This document shows, one piece after another, positions 18,231-26,187 of a stretch of 64,000 bases of DNA. The stretch comes from Streptomyces anulatus (GTDB taxonomy: Bacteria; Actinomycetota; Actinomycetes; Streptomycetales; Streptomycetaceae). Every line of letters begins with the position of its first letter. The stretch's first letter is position 1. A program made the position numbers and the translations under genes. The stretch covers positions 62,001-126,000 of the forward strand of contig NZ_BMVK01000014.1 of the NCBI RefSeq assembly GCF_014650675.1, in the 5' to 3' direction. The notes under the pieces are model-generated. The model saw nothing but the letters and a program-made list of their open reading frames with translations, did no database searches and was not told where the DNA came from.

Positions 18231-18806
18231 TCACCGGCGGCGACGCCGCGCCCCGCCCGGTGCGGCGTCCCCCGCCTCCGGACCCGTCGTCCGGTGCGCC
18301 TTCACCCGCTTGCCGACCGGGCCCCCGCGTCCGGTCCAGTCGGTGCGCACCCAGTACAGGACGTCCTCGCGGCGCTCCCGCTGTCCGATGCGTACGGCCT
18401 TCAGCCACAGCCCCGCACCCGCGCCGGCGAGCAGCAGCCCGCCGGTCCCCGGCAGCGCGAACGAGGACGCCACCGCGACGACGAACGCCCCCAGCAGCCA
18501 CCATCTGCGCCCGCGCCGCCATCCCCGTACGGTCACGGCCCGGTCCTGGAGGAAGTCGCCCCGCCCGGCGCGGGAGGCGCTCCGGGCCAGTTCCGCGTAC
18601 CGCTTGCCACGTGCCAGGGTCACGACGGCCGCGGTGACGATGAAGAGCGCCGCCCCGGCCAGCAGCCCGATCCGACGCCCGGTCAGGCCCGGAACGAACG
18701 CCCCCGCCGCCGCGGCCACCAGACCCGCCCACCACAGCGGCGCCGCCCCGGCCCGTACCGTCACGGCCACTCTCGCCAGCGACTGCCCTCCGCGTCCCAC
18801 GTCCAT
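18231..18806 (-). CDS. Integral membrane protein, four predicted helices
   Basis: 191 residues. Four hydrophobic segments arranged in two pairs (PLWWAGLVAAAAGAFVPGL, IGLLAGAALFIVTAAVVTLA; WWLLGAFVVAVASSFAL, GLLLAGAGAGLWL), then a charged tail ending in poly-Arg. ATG at 18806 after GAGAGAGGGG; longer starts overlap the next gene. No catalytic motif seen; conserved-hypothetical in character. Confidence 0.65.
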   Translation of the reverse strand: MDVGRGGQSLARVAVTVRAGAAPLWWAGLVAAAAGAFVPGLTGRRIGLLAGAALFIVTAAVVTLARGKRYAELARSASRAGRGDFLQDRAVTVRGWRRGRRWWLLGAFVVAVASSFALPGTGGLLLAGAGAGLWLKAVRIGQRERREDVLYWVRTDWTGRGGPVGKRVKAHRTTGPEAGDAAPGGARRRRR

Positions 18807-18915
18807 GCCCCTCTCTCTCCACGACGCCGCGTCGCCGCGGTGCTTCTGGCCGCGGAGGTTAACGGCCGCAGATGAGCGACGCCTGAGAATCCACGAAGGG
18901 CCGGACGCGGGGCCC

Positions 18916-19761
18916 TCACTCCACGAACAGACCGCGCGCCGCCGCCCGGGCGTCGAACTCCTCCAACCGGGCCTGGGCGTCGGGCAGTCCGTCGCACATC
19001 GCTTCCAGCAGCACCCGGCCGAGCAGCATCGGCGCACAGACGGTGTCGAAGGAGAGCCCGGAGCCGATCGCCGCCGGGAGCAGCAGATCGCTGTGCTTGG
19101 CGACCGGCGCGAAGGCGGAATCGGCGACCGTCACCACGGTCAGTCCCTGGTCACGGGCGTACGCGAGCGCGTCCACGCTCTCCTTGGGGTGGCGCGGCAG
19201 CGCGAAGCACATCAGGGCGGTGGCCCCGGCCCGGCGGGCGGAGTCGATCCGGTCGGGCAGCATGCTGCCGCCCTCGTCGAGGACCCGGACGTCGGGGTGC
19301 ACCTTGGCGGCGAAGTAGCCGAAGCCGCGCGCCTGCGAGGAGGCGGCGCGCAGCCCCAGCACCGGCAACGGCCGGGAGCCGGCGAGCAGCCGGCCGGCCC
19401 GCTCGACGGGCGCGGGGTCGGCGAGCACGTCGGAGAGGTGCTGGAGGTTCTCGATCTCGGCGCGGACGGCCTGCTGGTACTCGTTGTACGTCTCCCCCGC
19501 GTCCTCCTGCTCCGTGTCGGCGGGCGCGACCTCGCGCAGGTGCCTGCGCAGCGCCGGATAGCCGTCGAAGCCGAGGGCGACGGCGAAGCGGGTGACGGAG
19601 GGCTGACTGACCCCGGCCAGCTCGGCCAGCTCGACACTGGAGAGGAACGGAGCGTCGGCGGCCCGCCGGACCATGCAATGCGCGATGCGCCGCTGGGTGG
19701 GCGTGAGCCGGTGGCCCTCGAAGAGCCGCTGCAACCGTGCGGCGGGGCTGCTCCCACTCAT
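18916..19761 (-). CDS. MurR/RpiR-family transcriptional regulator
   Basis: 281 residues. N-terminal HTH_6 (TPTQRRIAHCMVRR, ELAELAGVSQPSVTRFAVALGFDGYPALRRHL), a linker, and a C-terminal SIS sugar-phosphate-binding domain (LPVLGLRAASSQARGFGYFAAKV, TALMCFALPRHPKESVDALAYARDQGL, VVTVADSAFAPVAKHSDLLL). I start at ATG 19761, which has AAGGGGACAG; an upstream start at 19791 is less supported. RpiR regulators usually control sugar-phosphate catabolism, but no such gene is adjacent. Its promoter region carries a G-rich repeat. Confidence 0.88.
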   Translation of the reverse strand: MSGSSPAARLQRLFEGHRLTPTQRRIAHCMVRRAADAPFLSSVELAELAGVSQPSVTRFAVALGFDGYPALRRHLREVAPADTEQEDAGETYNEYQQAVRAEIENLQHLSDVLADPAPVERAGRLLAGSRPLPVLGLRAASSQARGFGYFAAKVHPDVRVLDEGGSMLPDRIDSARRAGATALMCFALPRHPKESVDALAYARDQGLTVVTVADSAFAPVAKHSDLLLPAAIGSGLSFDTVCAPMLLGRVLLEAMCDGLPDAQARLEEFDARAAARGLFVE

Positions 19762-19867
19762 GCTGTCCCCTTGCTGGATCCGTCGCGCCACGACCGGCGC
19801 CGACCGTTCTATTCAGCCAGGAAGGTCGCTGTATGTCCATATGCAGGGGGTGGGCGGGGGGCGGTGC

Positions 19868-19900
19868 GGGGAGGGGAGGGGAGGGGAGGGGAGGGGAGGG
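19868..19900 (+). repeat. (GGGGA)n tandem repeat, potential G-quadruplex
   Basis: Six or more consecutive GGGGA units in the region upstream of the RpiR regulator gene. More than four G-tracts of at least three, with single-base loops, fit the G-quadruplex rule on the plus strand (template strand for the regulator). Confidence 0.85.
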
Positions 19901-20018
19901 CCGTTCCGGGTTTGCGCGTACAGCGCCGTACGTCTAGCCGCATGCGCCCGTGCCTGGGCAGGCAGGCAGTACCCGGTTGACCGGGTCGCGTTGGCCCGGT
20001 CACCCCTGGGAGAGATGA

Positions 20019-20053
20019 GGCCCCTGCTCCCGGTCAGGAGCAGGGGCCCTTTT
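20019..20053 (+). terminator. Intrinsic terminator in the RpiR-immunity gap
   Basis: Perfect 12-bp stem (20019-20030 with 20037-20048), 6-nt loop, followed by C-TTTT on the plus strand. No plus-strand gene precedes it, which suggests an unannotated transcript. Confidence 0.75.
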
Positions 20054-20280
20054 CACCTGCGGCGGAGACACCCTTGGAAACCTGGTTCAGCAAGTCCCCG
20101 TCCGGCAGGTGGTGCCCCTTGCCTGAGGCGGCGGTGTACTGCTGGGTCCGGCATGCCGATGCGTCCCGTCCTCGACACACCCCGGTCGTCGAGGACAACC
20201 GCAGTGAACTTGGTGACCGGTTGCATGCGTCAGTCCGGACGAGCCTGCACCGACGTACGCCCGCCGCCCTTCACTCCAGA

Positions 20281-20310
20281 TTCTCGATCAACGACACAAT
20301 CGATCAAGAA
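20281..20310 (-). terminator. AT-rich inverted repeat after the immunity gene
   Basis: TTCTCGATC (20281-20289) and GATCAAGAA (20302-20310) pair at 8 of 9 positions. It sits 37 bp past the stop of the putative immunity gene on the minus strand, so it may end the toxin-immunity transcript. No T-tract. Confidence 0.4.
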
Positions 20311-20346
20311 TATGTGTCATCGCGGATGACACCTGACCAGCCACCA

Positions 20347-20631
20347 CTAACGCCATTCCACTGGAATGCGGGACAACTGCTCAAGTATGTCCCAGTCCTG
20401 AGGCTTGAAGGAGGGGGAGTGCCATCCCGCACCGTTCCCCGTCCAGTAGCCACGGTAGTTGCGGACCCCCATGAGGCTGGTGTCGGACACATCTGACTCG
20501 TTTCCGCAGCACACACAGATCAGCGCTGTGGGCCATCCGTCCTCCCAGAAGAGGTCACCGTCGTCGTGTCCGCACACCCGACAGGCAGATTCCTCCTCCG
20601 GACCGGGGGAATCGAGGTCTTCTGGCGGCAT
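20347..20631 (-). CDS. Putative immunity protein with two CxxC motifs (CPCC-like)
   Basis: 94 residues. Two zinc-knuckle-like pairs, CRVCG and CVCCG, frame a FWEDGWP segment, followed by SLMGVRNYRGYW and an EQLSRIPVEW end. The order resembles the small Cys-rich CPCC family seen among polymorphic-toxin immunity genes (resemblance from memory). I choose ATG 20631, which has AAAGGTGA upstream; ATG 20646 would add five residues but lacks a ribosome site. It begins 20 bp after the toxin stop, on the same strand, the normal place for a cognate immunity gene. Lower G+C than its surroundings. Confidence 0.65.
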   Translation of the reverse strand: MPPEDLDSPGPEEESACRVCGHDDGDLFWEDGWPTALICVCCGNESDVSDTSLMGVRNYRGYWTGNGAGWHSPSFKPQDWDILEQLSRIPVEWR

Positions 20632-20651
20632 GGAGTCACCTTTCATCCCTG

Positions 20652-23600
20652 TCAGCGTTCTCGCTGGCCTTGCGCCTTAAGGTAGTCCTCCAGCGTAGGC
20701 CACCTGCCGGGGTCGAAGCCGCGCGGGTTGTCAGGGCTCTTAGGAGCTGGCCGATTCATCGTCTTAGGCACGCCACCGCTGTCATAGGAGACGAGAGTGT
20801 TGGACTTCTTCTCATAGACGACGTAACCGTTGAGGTTGCCGCTCTTGTCGAGACGGTCCCAGACGCGATACCCGGCAGGAGGCTTGGGGCTATTTGCCGC
20901 CTGACGGTAAAAGTGGGCCATTTCCACGTACTGCTTAGCGTTCTGCAGCTCGGGAAATTCACCGCGGTGGCTCTTAAAGTGTTCCAGAGCGTTCTTGACG
21001 CTAGGAAATTTCTTACTGCTCGCCCAGATGTGGGCCACGGATCCGCTGGCCCGTTCGGCCTTCATGAAAGCTTCCGCGCCGCGGAACATGTTCTTGCCCC
21101 ACTTGGCGCCGGTGGCCCCCCAGCCGACGAACGGGATCGCTGAGGCCGCGGAGAGGGAAGCGTTGAGCGCGTCGCCTTCGAGTCCGTACCATCCCGCGTT
21201 TGCCAGGTCGGCGATCTCTCCGACGCCCGGGACCAGCCCGGCAACGTCCAGCACCGTGTGTCCGACGCCGGACAGCACGTCCCAGACGCTGATGTCATCG
21301 TCGGCCGCCGCATCGGCGAGGGCTTCCTCCATCTCCTGCAGCGCCGCGAGGTTGGTGCGGTTCTCTTCCTTCCGTGCGACCTCGGCCTCTTCACGGGTCT
21401 TCGTCACCCACGCGGCGAGCGCGTCCTTCGCGGCCTTGTCGGCCGCGTCGGAGTCCTTGCCGGCCGCGATCGCGGACTGCTTGGCCTCATTGGCGTACGA
21501 CCAGGCCGCGTCGGCCGAACCGCGCGCGGCGGTCGCGGACGACTCTGCAAGGGCAGCGGAGTGGCCGGCCTCGCGAGCGGACTGCCTGGCCTGTGCCTCG
21601 GCCTCGGTAGCCTTCTTCGCCGACTCGGCCGCGCGGTCGGCGGACTCGGTGGCCTGCTTGGCCGACTCGGCCGCCTGCTCGGCGTAACCCTGGGCCTTGC
21701 TCTTCGATGCCTCGGCCTGCTTGCGGTACTTGTCGGCATCAGCGGCAGCCTTGCGGGCGTCGGCTGCGACAGCTTGGGCCCGGTCGGCGTTTTCCTGCGC
21801 CGTCGCGGCGACCTTGGAAGCGTCCTGGATCAGCTTGCGGATCTGCAGGTCATGAGTGGCCGCAAGCAGGTCCTTGCGCTTGGCCTTGAACTGGCCGGAG
21901 ACGGAGAACTCGTACAGAGCCTGCGCCGGGGCCTTGAGAGCGATGCAGGCGGCAACCGTCACTTCGCTGACGGAGCACTTGTCGGGTGCTGTGGAGCCCC
22001 CGTCCGCGAGACCCGCGGCGATGAGGCGGTCGTCGTCGTACTGCGCGGTGAACTGCCCGGTGACGAGGAACTGACGGTACGTGTCCTCCGATCCCGAGTT
22101 CAGGGCAGCGCGACCGCTCTCCTGGACGTTGGGTCCGCCGTTGCTGATGATCTGTGCGATCTGCACGCGGAAGTCGTCGGACGCGGCCGCGTACTGGCCC
22201 GTCTCCAGGAAGGAGGTGATCTTGGCGGCATCACCGGAGAGCGCGGTCACCGCCTGGGCCCGGACCGGCTCGATCTCCGAGAGGAGGGCGAGGTTCTCGA
22301 CGCGGGCGCGATCGTCCTGCTGGGCTGCCTGCGTCCATCCGGTACGGATGTAGTCGGTGAGGTCCTTGTCCGTGCCCGCGAGGGCCACTTCGGCTGCCGT
22401 ACGGCTCCAGGGGCCCCGGACCTTCATCGCGCTGATGGCGATCTTGCGGGCCTTGAGGGCGACGTCCTTGGGGTCGGCGCCGGGCGCGTTCGCCTCCGCG
22501 GCCAGCTTTTGGGCCTCGGCCTCCAGGTCCTGTGCCTCCTTGGCCGCGCCCTCACGCGCCTGATCGAAGGCGGCGGTGGAGTCGGCCAGGGCGATGGCCT
22601 TCTCCATGCCGATGTTCGCGCGTTCGGTGCGGCCCTCCTTCTCGATCTGCAGCGCCAGCTCATGGGTCTTGACCGCCTTGGCGACCGCGGCGGACGCGCG
22701 GGTGGCGGCTTCCTGCGCGGCCTTGGCATGAGCGGTGGACTGTGCGGCAGCTGTGGCGGCCTCACCGGCGTGGTCTGCCGCCTCGTCCGCCGCCTTGGCG
22801 GCGTTGCGGGCGTGCGTGGCCGCCGACCGGGCGTCATCACGCGCATCCCGGGCTGCCTGGGCCGACTTGCGGGCCAGGTTCCTGGCCTCCTGGGCAGCCC
22901 GGGAGGCCTCCTTGGCCTGGCGCTCGGCGCGAGCAGCGGCGTTCCGGGCCGTCTGAGAGTGCACACCGGCCTGGTCTGCGAAGTCGCTGGCGCTCCTGGC
23001 AGAGCTCGCCGCACTCAGTGCGTCGGCACCGGCCTTGCTTGCGGAGTCGGCGGCGTCCGCGGCGCGATCCGCGGCGATGCCGGCCTGGTTGGATGCCTCG
23101 GCCGCCTTGTCGGCGCCCTCGGCCGCGGCGCGCGCGTTCTCCGCAGCGGCACGTGCCTTGGAGGCGTCGCCCGCGTTGACCGCGGCAGAGGCCGCCGCAC
23201 CACGTGCGGCGGAGGCGGCGTTGGCGGCGCCCGCGGCTGCCGAGGCAGCCTGGGCCGAGGCGTTGGCGGCGATGCGGGCGGAGTTGTTGGCTGCCCGTGC
23301 GGCGCTGATGGCCTGCTGGGCCGCGGAGGCTGCCTGGTCGGCGGCCTTGGCCGCGCGGCCGGCCGCAGCTGCGGCGCTGAGCGCGTCGTCGCGCGCGAGG
23401 TCGGTCTCCCTGGCCGCCTTCTCGGCTGCCGTCTTGGCCAGTGCCGCAGCCGTGATGGCGCGCTTGGAGGTCACCTCGGCGGCCTTGGTCTCCACCAATG
23501 CCTGGCGTCCAGCCTCGACGGCCTGCTCGGAAAGTTCAGCGATCGTGGCGTGTTCCCGGTCCCGGTCGCGGGCGATGTGCTGGCCCACTTCCAGGAACTC

Positions 23601-24287
23601 TCGGATGTCGGCCGGGCTGCCGTTCATGGCGATCTTGCCGGCGGCCCGTATGTTCGGACCGCCCGTGCTCAGAATCTGAGCCAGTTGTAGCCGTTCGTCA
23701 TCCTCGCGCGCCGTGTGCTGCCCCTTGTTGAGGAACGCCTGGACGTCGGTGGCGGACCCGTTGAGCGCTGCCTTGCCGGCTTCCTGGACTCCGAAGCCTC
23801 CGGCGTCCATCACCTGGGCGACTCGGAGCCTCTGGTCCTCCTCGAGCGGATGCTTCCATCCGTCCTTGAGGAACGCCTGCAGATCCGCGTCAGGTGCCGA
23901 CAGCGCCGTGCGAGCCGCTTCCTGGACATTTACGCCGCCCACCGTGGCGATCTGCGCCACAGAGACGCGGTCGTCGTCGGCTCGGAGGCCGGGGGCCACC
24001 TTGTCCAGGAAGTTCTTCACCTCGGCATCGCTGCCGGTGAGGGCGACCTCGGCCGCAGCCTTGACGCCAGGCCCGCCTTCCTTCCAGAGCTCGACAACCT
24101 TGCCGCGGTCGGTGGCAGGTATCGCGCTGACCGGGCTCTCATCGTCGTCGAAGCCGTCGTCGGCAAAAGCCGGGGCGGAGCCCAGCAGCCCCACGGCCAG
24201 CGCAACCGGCAGCAGGCTCACCAACAGCGCCCGCAGGGTGCGCAACACCCTTCTCGCGTGCCGAGGTGCACGCAGTTTTCGCCTCAA
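20652..24287 (-). CDS. ALF-repeat polymorphic toxin with coiled-coil stalk and C-terminal toxin domain
   Basis: 1,211 residues. Signal peptide (about 1-42, ending AFA). Short ALF-type repeats of about 45 residues (ALxGxxxDVxxFLxxG... DDRxxxAQIxxxGGxxVQEAxxxAL) at about 60-240 and again about 610-820. Two very Ala-rich coiled-coil stretches (about 240-600 and 820-1010). A hydrophobic pretoxin segment (DVAGLVPGVGEIADLANAGWYGLEGD, SAIPFVGWGATGAKWG) at about 1030-1090. The last 115 residues form a compact domain with HFKSHRGEF, YVEMAHFYRQA, YRVWDRLD and YVVYEKKSNTLVSYD, reminiscent of BECR-fold RNase toxins (inference). TTG start at 24287; a GTG 13 codons downstream is an alternative. No TTA codon seen. 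Confidence 0.85.
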   Translation of the reverse strand: MRRKLRAPRHARRVLRTLRALLVSLLPVALAVGLLGSAPAFADDGFDDDESPVSAIPATDRGKVVELWKEGGPGVKAAAEVALTGSDAEVKNFLDKVAPGLRADDDRVSVAQIATVGGVNVQEAARTALSAPDADLQAFLKDGWKHPLEEDQRLRVAQVMDAGGFGVQEAGKAALNGSATDVQAFLNKGQHTAREDDERLQLAQILSTGGPNIRAAGKIAMNGSPADIREFLEVGQHIARDRDREHATIAELSEQAVEAGRQALVETKAAEVTSKRAITAAALAKTAAEKAARETDLARDDALSAAAAAGRAAKAADQAASAAQQAISAARAANNSARIAANASAQAASAAAGAANAASAARGAAASAAVNAGDASKARAAAENARAAAEGADKAAEASNQAGIAADRAADAADSASKAGADALSAASSARSASDFADQAGVHSQTARNAAARAERQAKEASRAAQEARNLARKSAQAARDARDDARSAATHARNAAKAADEAADHAGEAATAAAQSTAHAKAAQEAATRASAAVAKAVKTHELALQIEKEGRTERANIGMEKAIALADSTAAFDQAREGAAKEAQDLEAEAQKLAAEANAPGADPKDVALKARKIAISAMKVRGPWSRTAAEVALAGTDKDLTDYIRTGWTQAAQQDDRARVENLALLSEIEPVRAQAVTALSGDAAKITSFLETGQYAAASDDFRVQIAQIISNGGPNVQESGRAALNSGSEDTYRQFLVTGQFTAQYDDDRLIAAGLADGGSTAPDKCSVSEVTVAACIALKAPAQALYEFSVSGQFKAKRKDLLAATHDLQIRKLIQDASKVAATAQENADRAQAVAADARKAAADADKYRKQAEASKSKAQGYAEQAAESAKQATESADRAAESAKKATEAEAQARQSAREAGHSAALAESSATAARGSADAAWSYANEAKQSAIAAGKDSDAADKAAKDALAAWVTKTREEAEVARKEENRTNLAALQEMEEALADAAADDDISVWDVLSGVGHTVLDVAGLVPGVGEIADLANAGWYGLEGDALNASLSAASAIPFVGWGATGAKWGKNMFRGAEAFMKAERASGSVAHIWASSKKFPSVKNALEHFKSHRGEFPELQNAKQYVEMAHFYRQAANSPKPPAGYRVWDRLDKSGNLNGYVVYEKKSNTLVSYDSGGVPKTMNRPAPKSPDNPRGFDPGRWPTLEDYLKAQGQRER

Positions 24288-24689
24288 GATCGCTCATCTC
24301 ATCGTCGGCGACATGCCATCGCCGGAATCCGGATCGAGGGAGCGGCTGAAAAACCCGAAAAGTCCAAATACTCGCGTTCAGAACGTCGAACGCGATCCGC
24401 CCCCCGCTCGGCGTGTGCGGCGTGAGGCGCCAGAACCGATCGTCACAGAAGGCGACAGGTTGCACACATTCCGAGTTCGTTCGCATATTACTTCGCCCTG
24501 ACCAGGGCTCATGATCCGGGATGCGGTGATCCACTTCACTTTATTCCACCTTGACAGGCATTGTGAGCGAGCTGTTTCTTTACAACTGAGGTTCGCTGCT
24601 TAGTGCCTGACTCCGCGTGTGGCGCTGCGAGTTTCCTGACCGCTCGATTCGCGGCTGACCGTAGCCGCTTTCCGGAAGGACGCCACCAG
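24288..24689. other. 400-bp divergent region between toxin and secreted-protein genes
   Basis: A+T-richer than the average of the window and without a convincing frame. It must hold promoters for the minus-strand toxin and the plus-strand secreted protein. For the latter, TTGACA at 24551-24556 with a weak TTTCTT-like -10 17-18 bp on is the best candidate. Confidence 0.5.
24551..24580 (+). promoter_or_regulatory. Candidate promoter for the 24690 secreted protein
   Basis: TTGACA at 24551-24556 is a perfect -35; a T-rich GTTTCTT lies at the -10 distance. Start of the gene is about 110 bp further on. Confidence 0.4.
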
Positions 24690-25208
24690 GTGTTCACGCA
24701 TGCCCACAAGCTGATTGCCGGCGCCGCCCTTGCTGGTGCTGCCGCCTTGGCCGTCGCCGTGCCCGCCCTGGCCTCGTCGCCCAGCACCGAATCGTCCGTC
24801 GCCGACGCGTCGGTGCCGAACATAGTCGAGACCTACGACTACCCCGGTGCCGCGCGGATCCTCGAAGAGAAGTCGATCAAGTTGGTCCGCGGCGACGGCC
24901 ACATCGTCCTCGCCGACTGCGACAGCTCCGACAAGTCTCAGATCAAGGTCCAGGTCACCCGCGGCCCCGACGAACAGAACAAGCCCAAGCTCTTCTGTTT
25001 CCGGGCCACCGCCAAGTCCGGCTTCCTCGCCCTCGAAGTGCCACGGGTGTTCTACATCGAGACCGCCGACCACCCGGTGTCGGCGAAGCTGACCACGGAC
25101 GCCGGCGACTCCGAGACGGTCAACGTCGACAAGGGCGACTTCAAGACCGTCGGCCAGGGGCTCGGCAAGCCTATGACGACCTTGGTCGAGCTGCGCGTCA
25201 CCGGCTGA
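24690..25208 (+). CDS. Small secreted protein of unknown function
   Basis: 172 residues from GTG 24690, chosen because GGAAGGA lies about 9 nt upstream and the protein then begins directly with a signal peptide (HAHKLIAGAALAGAAALAVAVPALA). The mature part is about 140 residues, mostly beta-strand, with two Cys (VLADCDSS and LFCFRATA) that could form a disulfide. Not recognised. It is divergent from the toxin gene; a link to the toxin is possible but unsupported. Confidence 0.72.
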   Translation: MFTHAHKLIAGAALAGAAALAVAVPALASSPSTESSVADASVPNIVETYDYPGAARILEEKSIKLVRGDGHIVLADCDSSDKSQIKVQVTRGPDEQNKPKLFCFRATAKSGFLALEVPRVFYIETADHPVSAKLTTDAGDSETVNVDKGDFKTVGQGLGKPMTTLVELRVTG

Positions 25209-25324
25209 CCTTCGGCCGCCGGGTCGGTGGACCCTTCAGCGGCTCCTTGTGCCAACGCCTTCGTCGTTCCACGCCACGGCCGACGCGACGGTTCCCGGCC
25301 GTAGAACTCACCGCGCCTCAGAGG

Positions 25325-25358
25325 GGGGTTAGCCCCACGAAATCCGGGGGCTAGCCCC
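25325..25358. promoter_or_regulatory. Two GGGG-(C/T)TAG-CCCC palindromes 22 bp apart
   Basis: GGGGTTAGCCCC (25325-25336) and the perfect palindrome GGGGCTAGCCCC (25347-25358) have centres 22 bp apart, two helical turns. They sit 25-60 bp upstream of the likely promoter of the membrane protein at 25396, so cooperative binding by a dimeric regulator is likely. Confidence 0.6.
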
Positions 25359-25395
25359 ACTGTCAGCGCGCCTCGGCCTCCGTACCGTGGTCGGT

Positions 25396-25812
25396 ATGGA
25401 AGCCCGTGACCACGAGCTCAAGAAGGAGCTCGCCGCCACCCTCCAGGCCCGGGGCGAGCTGGGCGAGGAGTACGAGACCGCGCTCATCGACTCGTTCCTG
25501 GAGAAGGTCGAGCAGCGGCTCGACACGACGCTCGACCGCCGGGTCCGCCGTCAGCTCGCCGAGCAGCAGATGTCCGTCGCCCGGGGGGCGCGTCCGGCGG
25601 AGACGTGGAGCTTCGGGGAGCGGCACGGTCTGGGGATCGTCTCGCTGATTCTGGCCGTCCCGCTGTCCGCGATCGGCGTCGTGAACGCCGGGATCGAGGG
25701 GCTGGTGGTGGCCTGGCTCGGCATCGTCGGCGTCAACGCGTTCCAGGCGGCGCGGGGCGGCGGGCTGTTCCGCCGCCAGGAGGAACGCGCGCCGTCCGAC
25801 TGGCGGGACTGA
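25396..25812 (+). CDS. Small membrane protein with N-terminal charged helix (2TM-type)
   Basis: 138 residues. The first 75 are charged and helical (MEARDHELKKELAATLQARGEL onward, a possible coiled coil); then two hydrophobic segments (GIVSLILAVPLSAIGVVN and GLVVAWLGIVGVNAF) and a short basic/acidic tail. ATG 25396 has no Shine-Dalgarno but TACCGT lies at 25383-25388, 7 nt before the start, the layout of a leaderless mRNA. Upstream lies a paired palindrome. Integral membrane protein of unknown function. Confidence 0.75.
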   Translation: MEARDHELKKELAATLQARGELGEEYETALIDSFLEKVEQRLDTTLDRRVRRQLAEQQMSVARGARPAETWSFGERHGLGIVSLILAVPLSAIGVVNAGIEGLVVAWLGIVGVNAFQAARGGGLFRRQEERAPSDWRD

Positions 25813-25853
25813 GCCCCGCCCTAAGTATCGGGCCGGCCCCGCCCGAAGTATGT

Positions 25854-25910
25854 CGCGGGGACCGCCGCACCCCCGGTCGCCCGGGGGGCGGGACGACGGC
25901 GGTCCCCGCG
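25854..25910 (+). terminator. Terminator after the 25396 membrane protein
   Basis: 14-bp perfect stem (25854-25867 with 25897-25910) with a 29-nt, itself GC-rich, loop. The rest of the 25813-26180 gap holds the 33-bp repeats described separately and no gene. Confidence 0.55.
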
Positions 25911-26109
25911 AGGGACGCGGTCCGGGTCAGGGCCGGTTGCCCGCGTCCGGGCGACGGTGGAGGTCCGGGAGCCGCTCCGTAGTCCGGTGTCGCCGTTCTG
26001 GGTGCCGGCGGGTTTCCCTGCCGACACCCACCAATGTGCCGGAGCCGTGTTAAGCGGGTGCTGCGCGGACGTGACGCGCTCGTACCGTTTTCGCGAAGGC
26101 CCGCCGCCG

Positions 26110-26187
26110 GACCGTCAGGCCCAGGCCCGAGCCCCGCCGCCGGGCCGTCAGGCCGCGGCCAGAACCCGGCGACCGGACCGTCAGGCC
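26110..26187 (-). repeat. 33-bp tandem repeat overlapping the 3' end of the CBS gene
   Basis: GACCGTCAGGCC (26110-26121), GGCCGTCAGGCC (26143-26154) and GACCGTCAGGCC (26176-26187) recur with an exact 33-bp period. The last copy contains the gene's TGA; the other two carry the same TGA triplet in frame downstream. It looks like duplication of the gene's extreme 3' end. Confidence 0.8.

Larger units (their letters stand above)
19762..20346. other. 585-bp intergenic region: G-rich repeat, terminator, two inverted repeats, no gene
   Basis: No frame with convincing coding character. It holds a (GGGGA)n run (19868-19900), an intrinsic terminator (20019-20053), an inverted repeat GTCCTCGAC/GTCGAGGAC (20168-20176 with 20188-20196) and an AT-rich inverted repeat (20281-20310). 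Base composition drops toward the toxin-immunity genes. A plus-strand transcript ending at the terminator could be a small RNA of unknown start. Confidence 0.5.

Noticed and set aside
19673..20329. Plus-strand open frame across the RpiR-immunity gap
   Set aside because: It runs through the G-rich repeat and the terminator, has no ribosome site, and its translation is not protein-like.
21258..23690. An 810-codon plus-strand frame inside the toxin gene
   Set aside because: Mirror of the Ala-rich coiled-coil coding; composition is Gly/Leu/Arg low-complexity with no recognisable domain or ribosome site.
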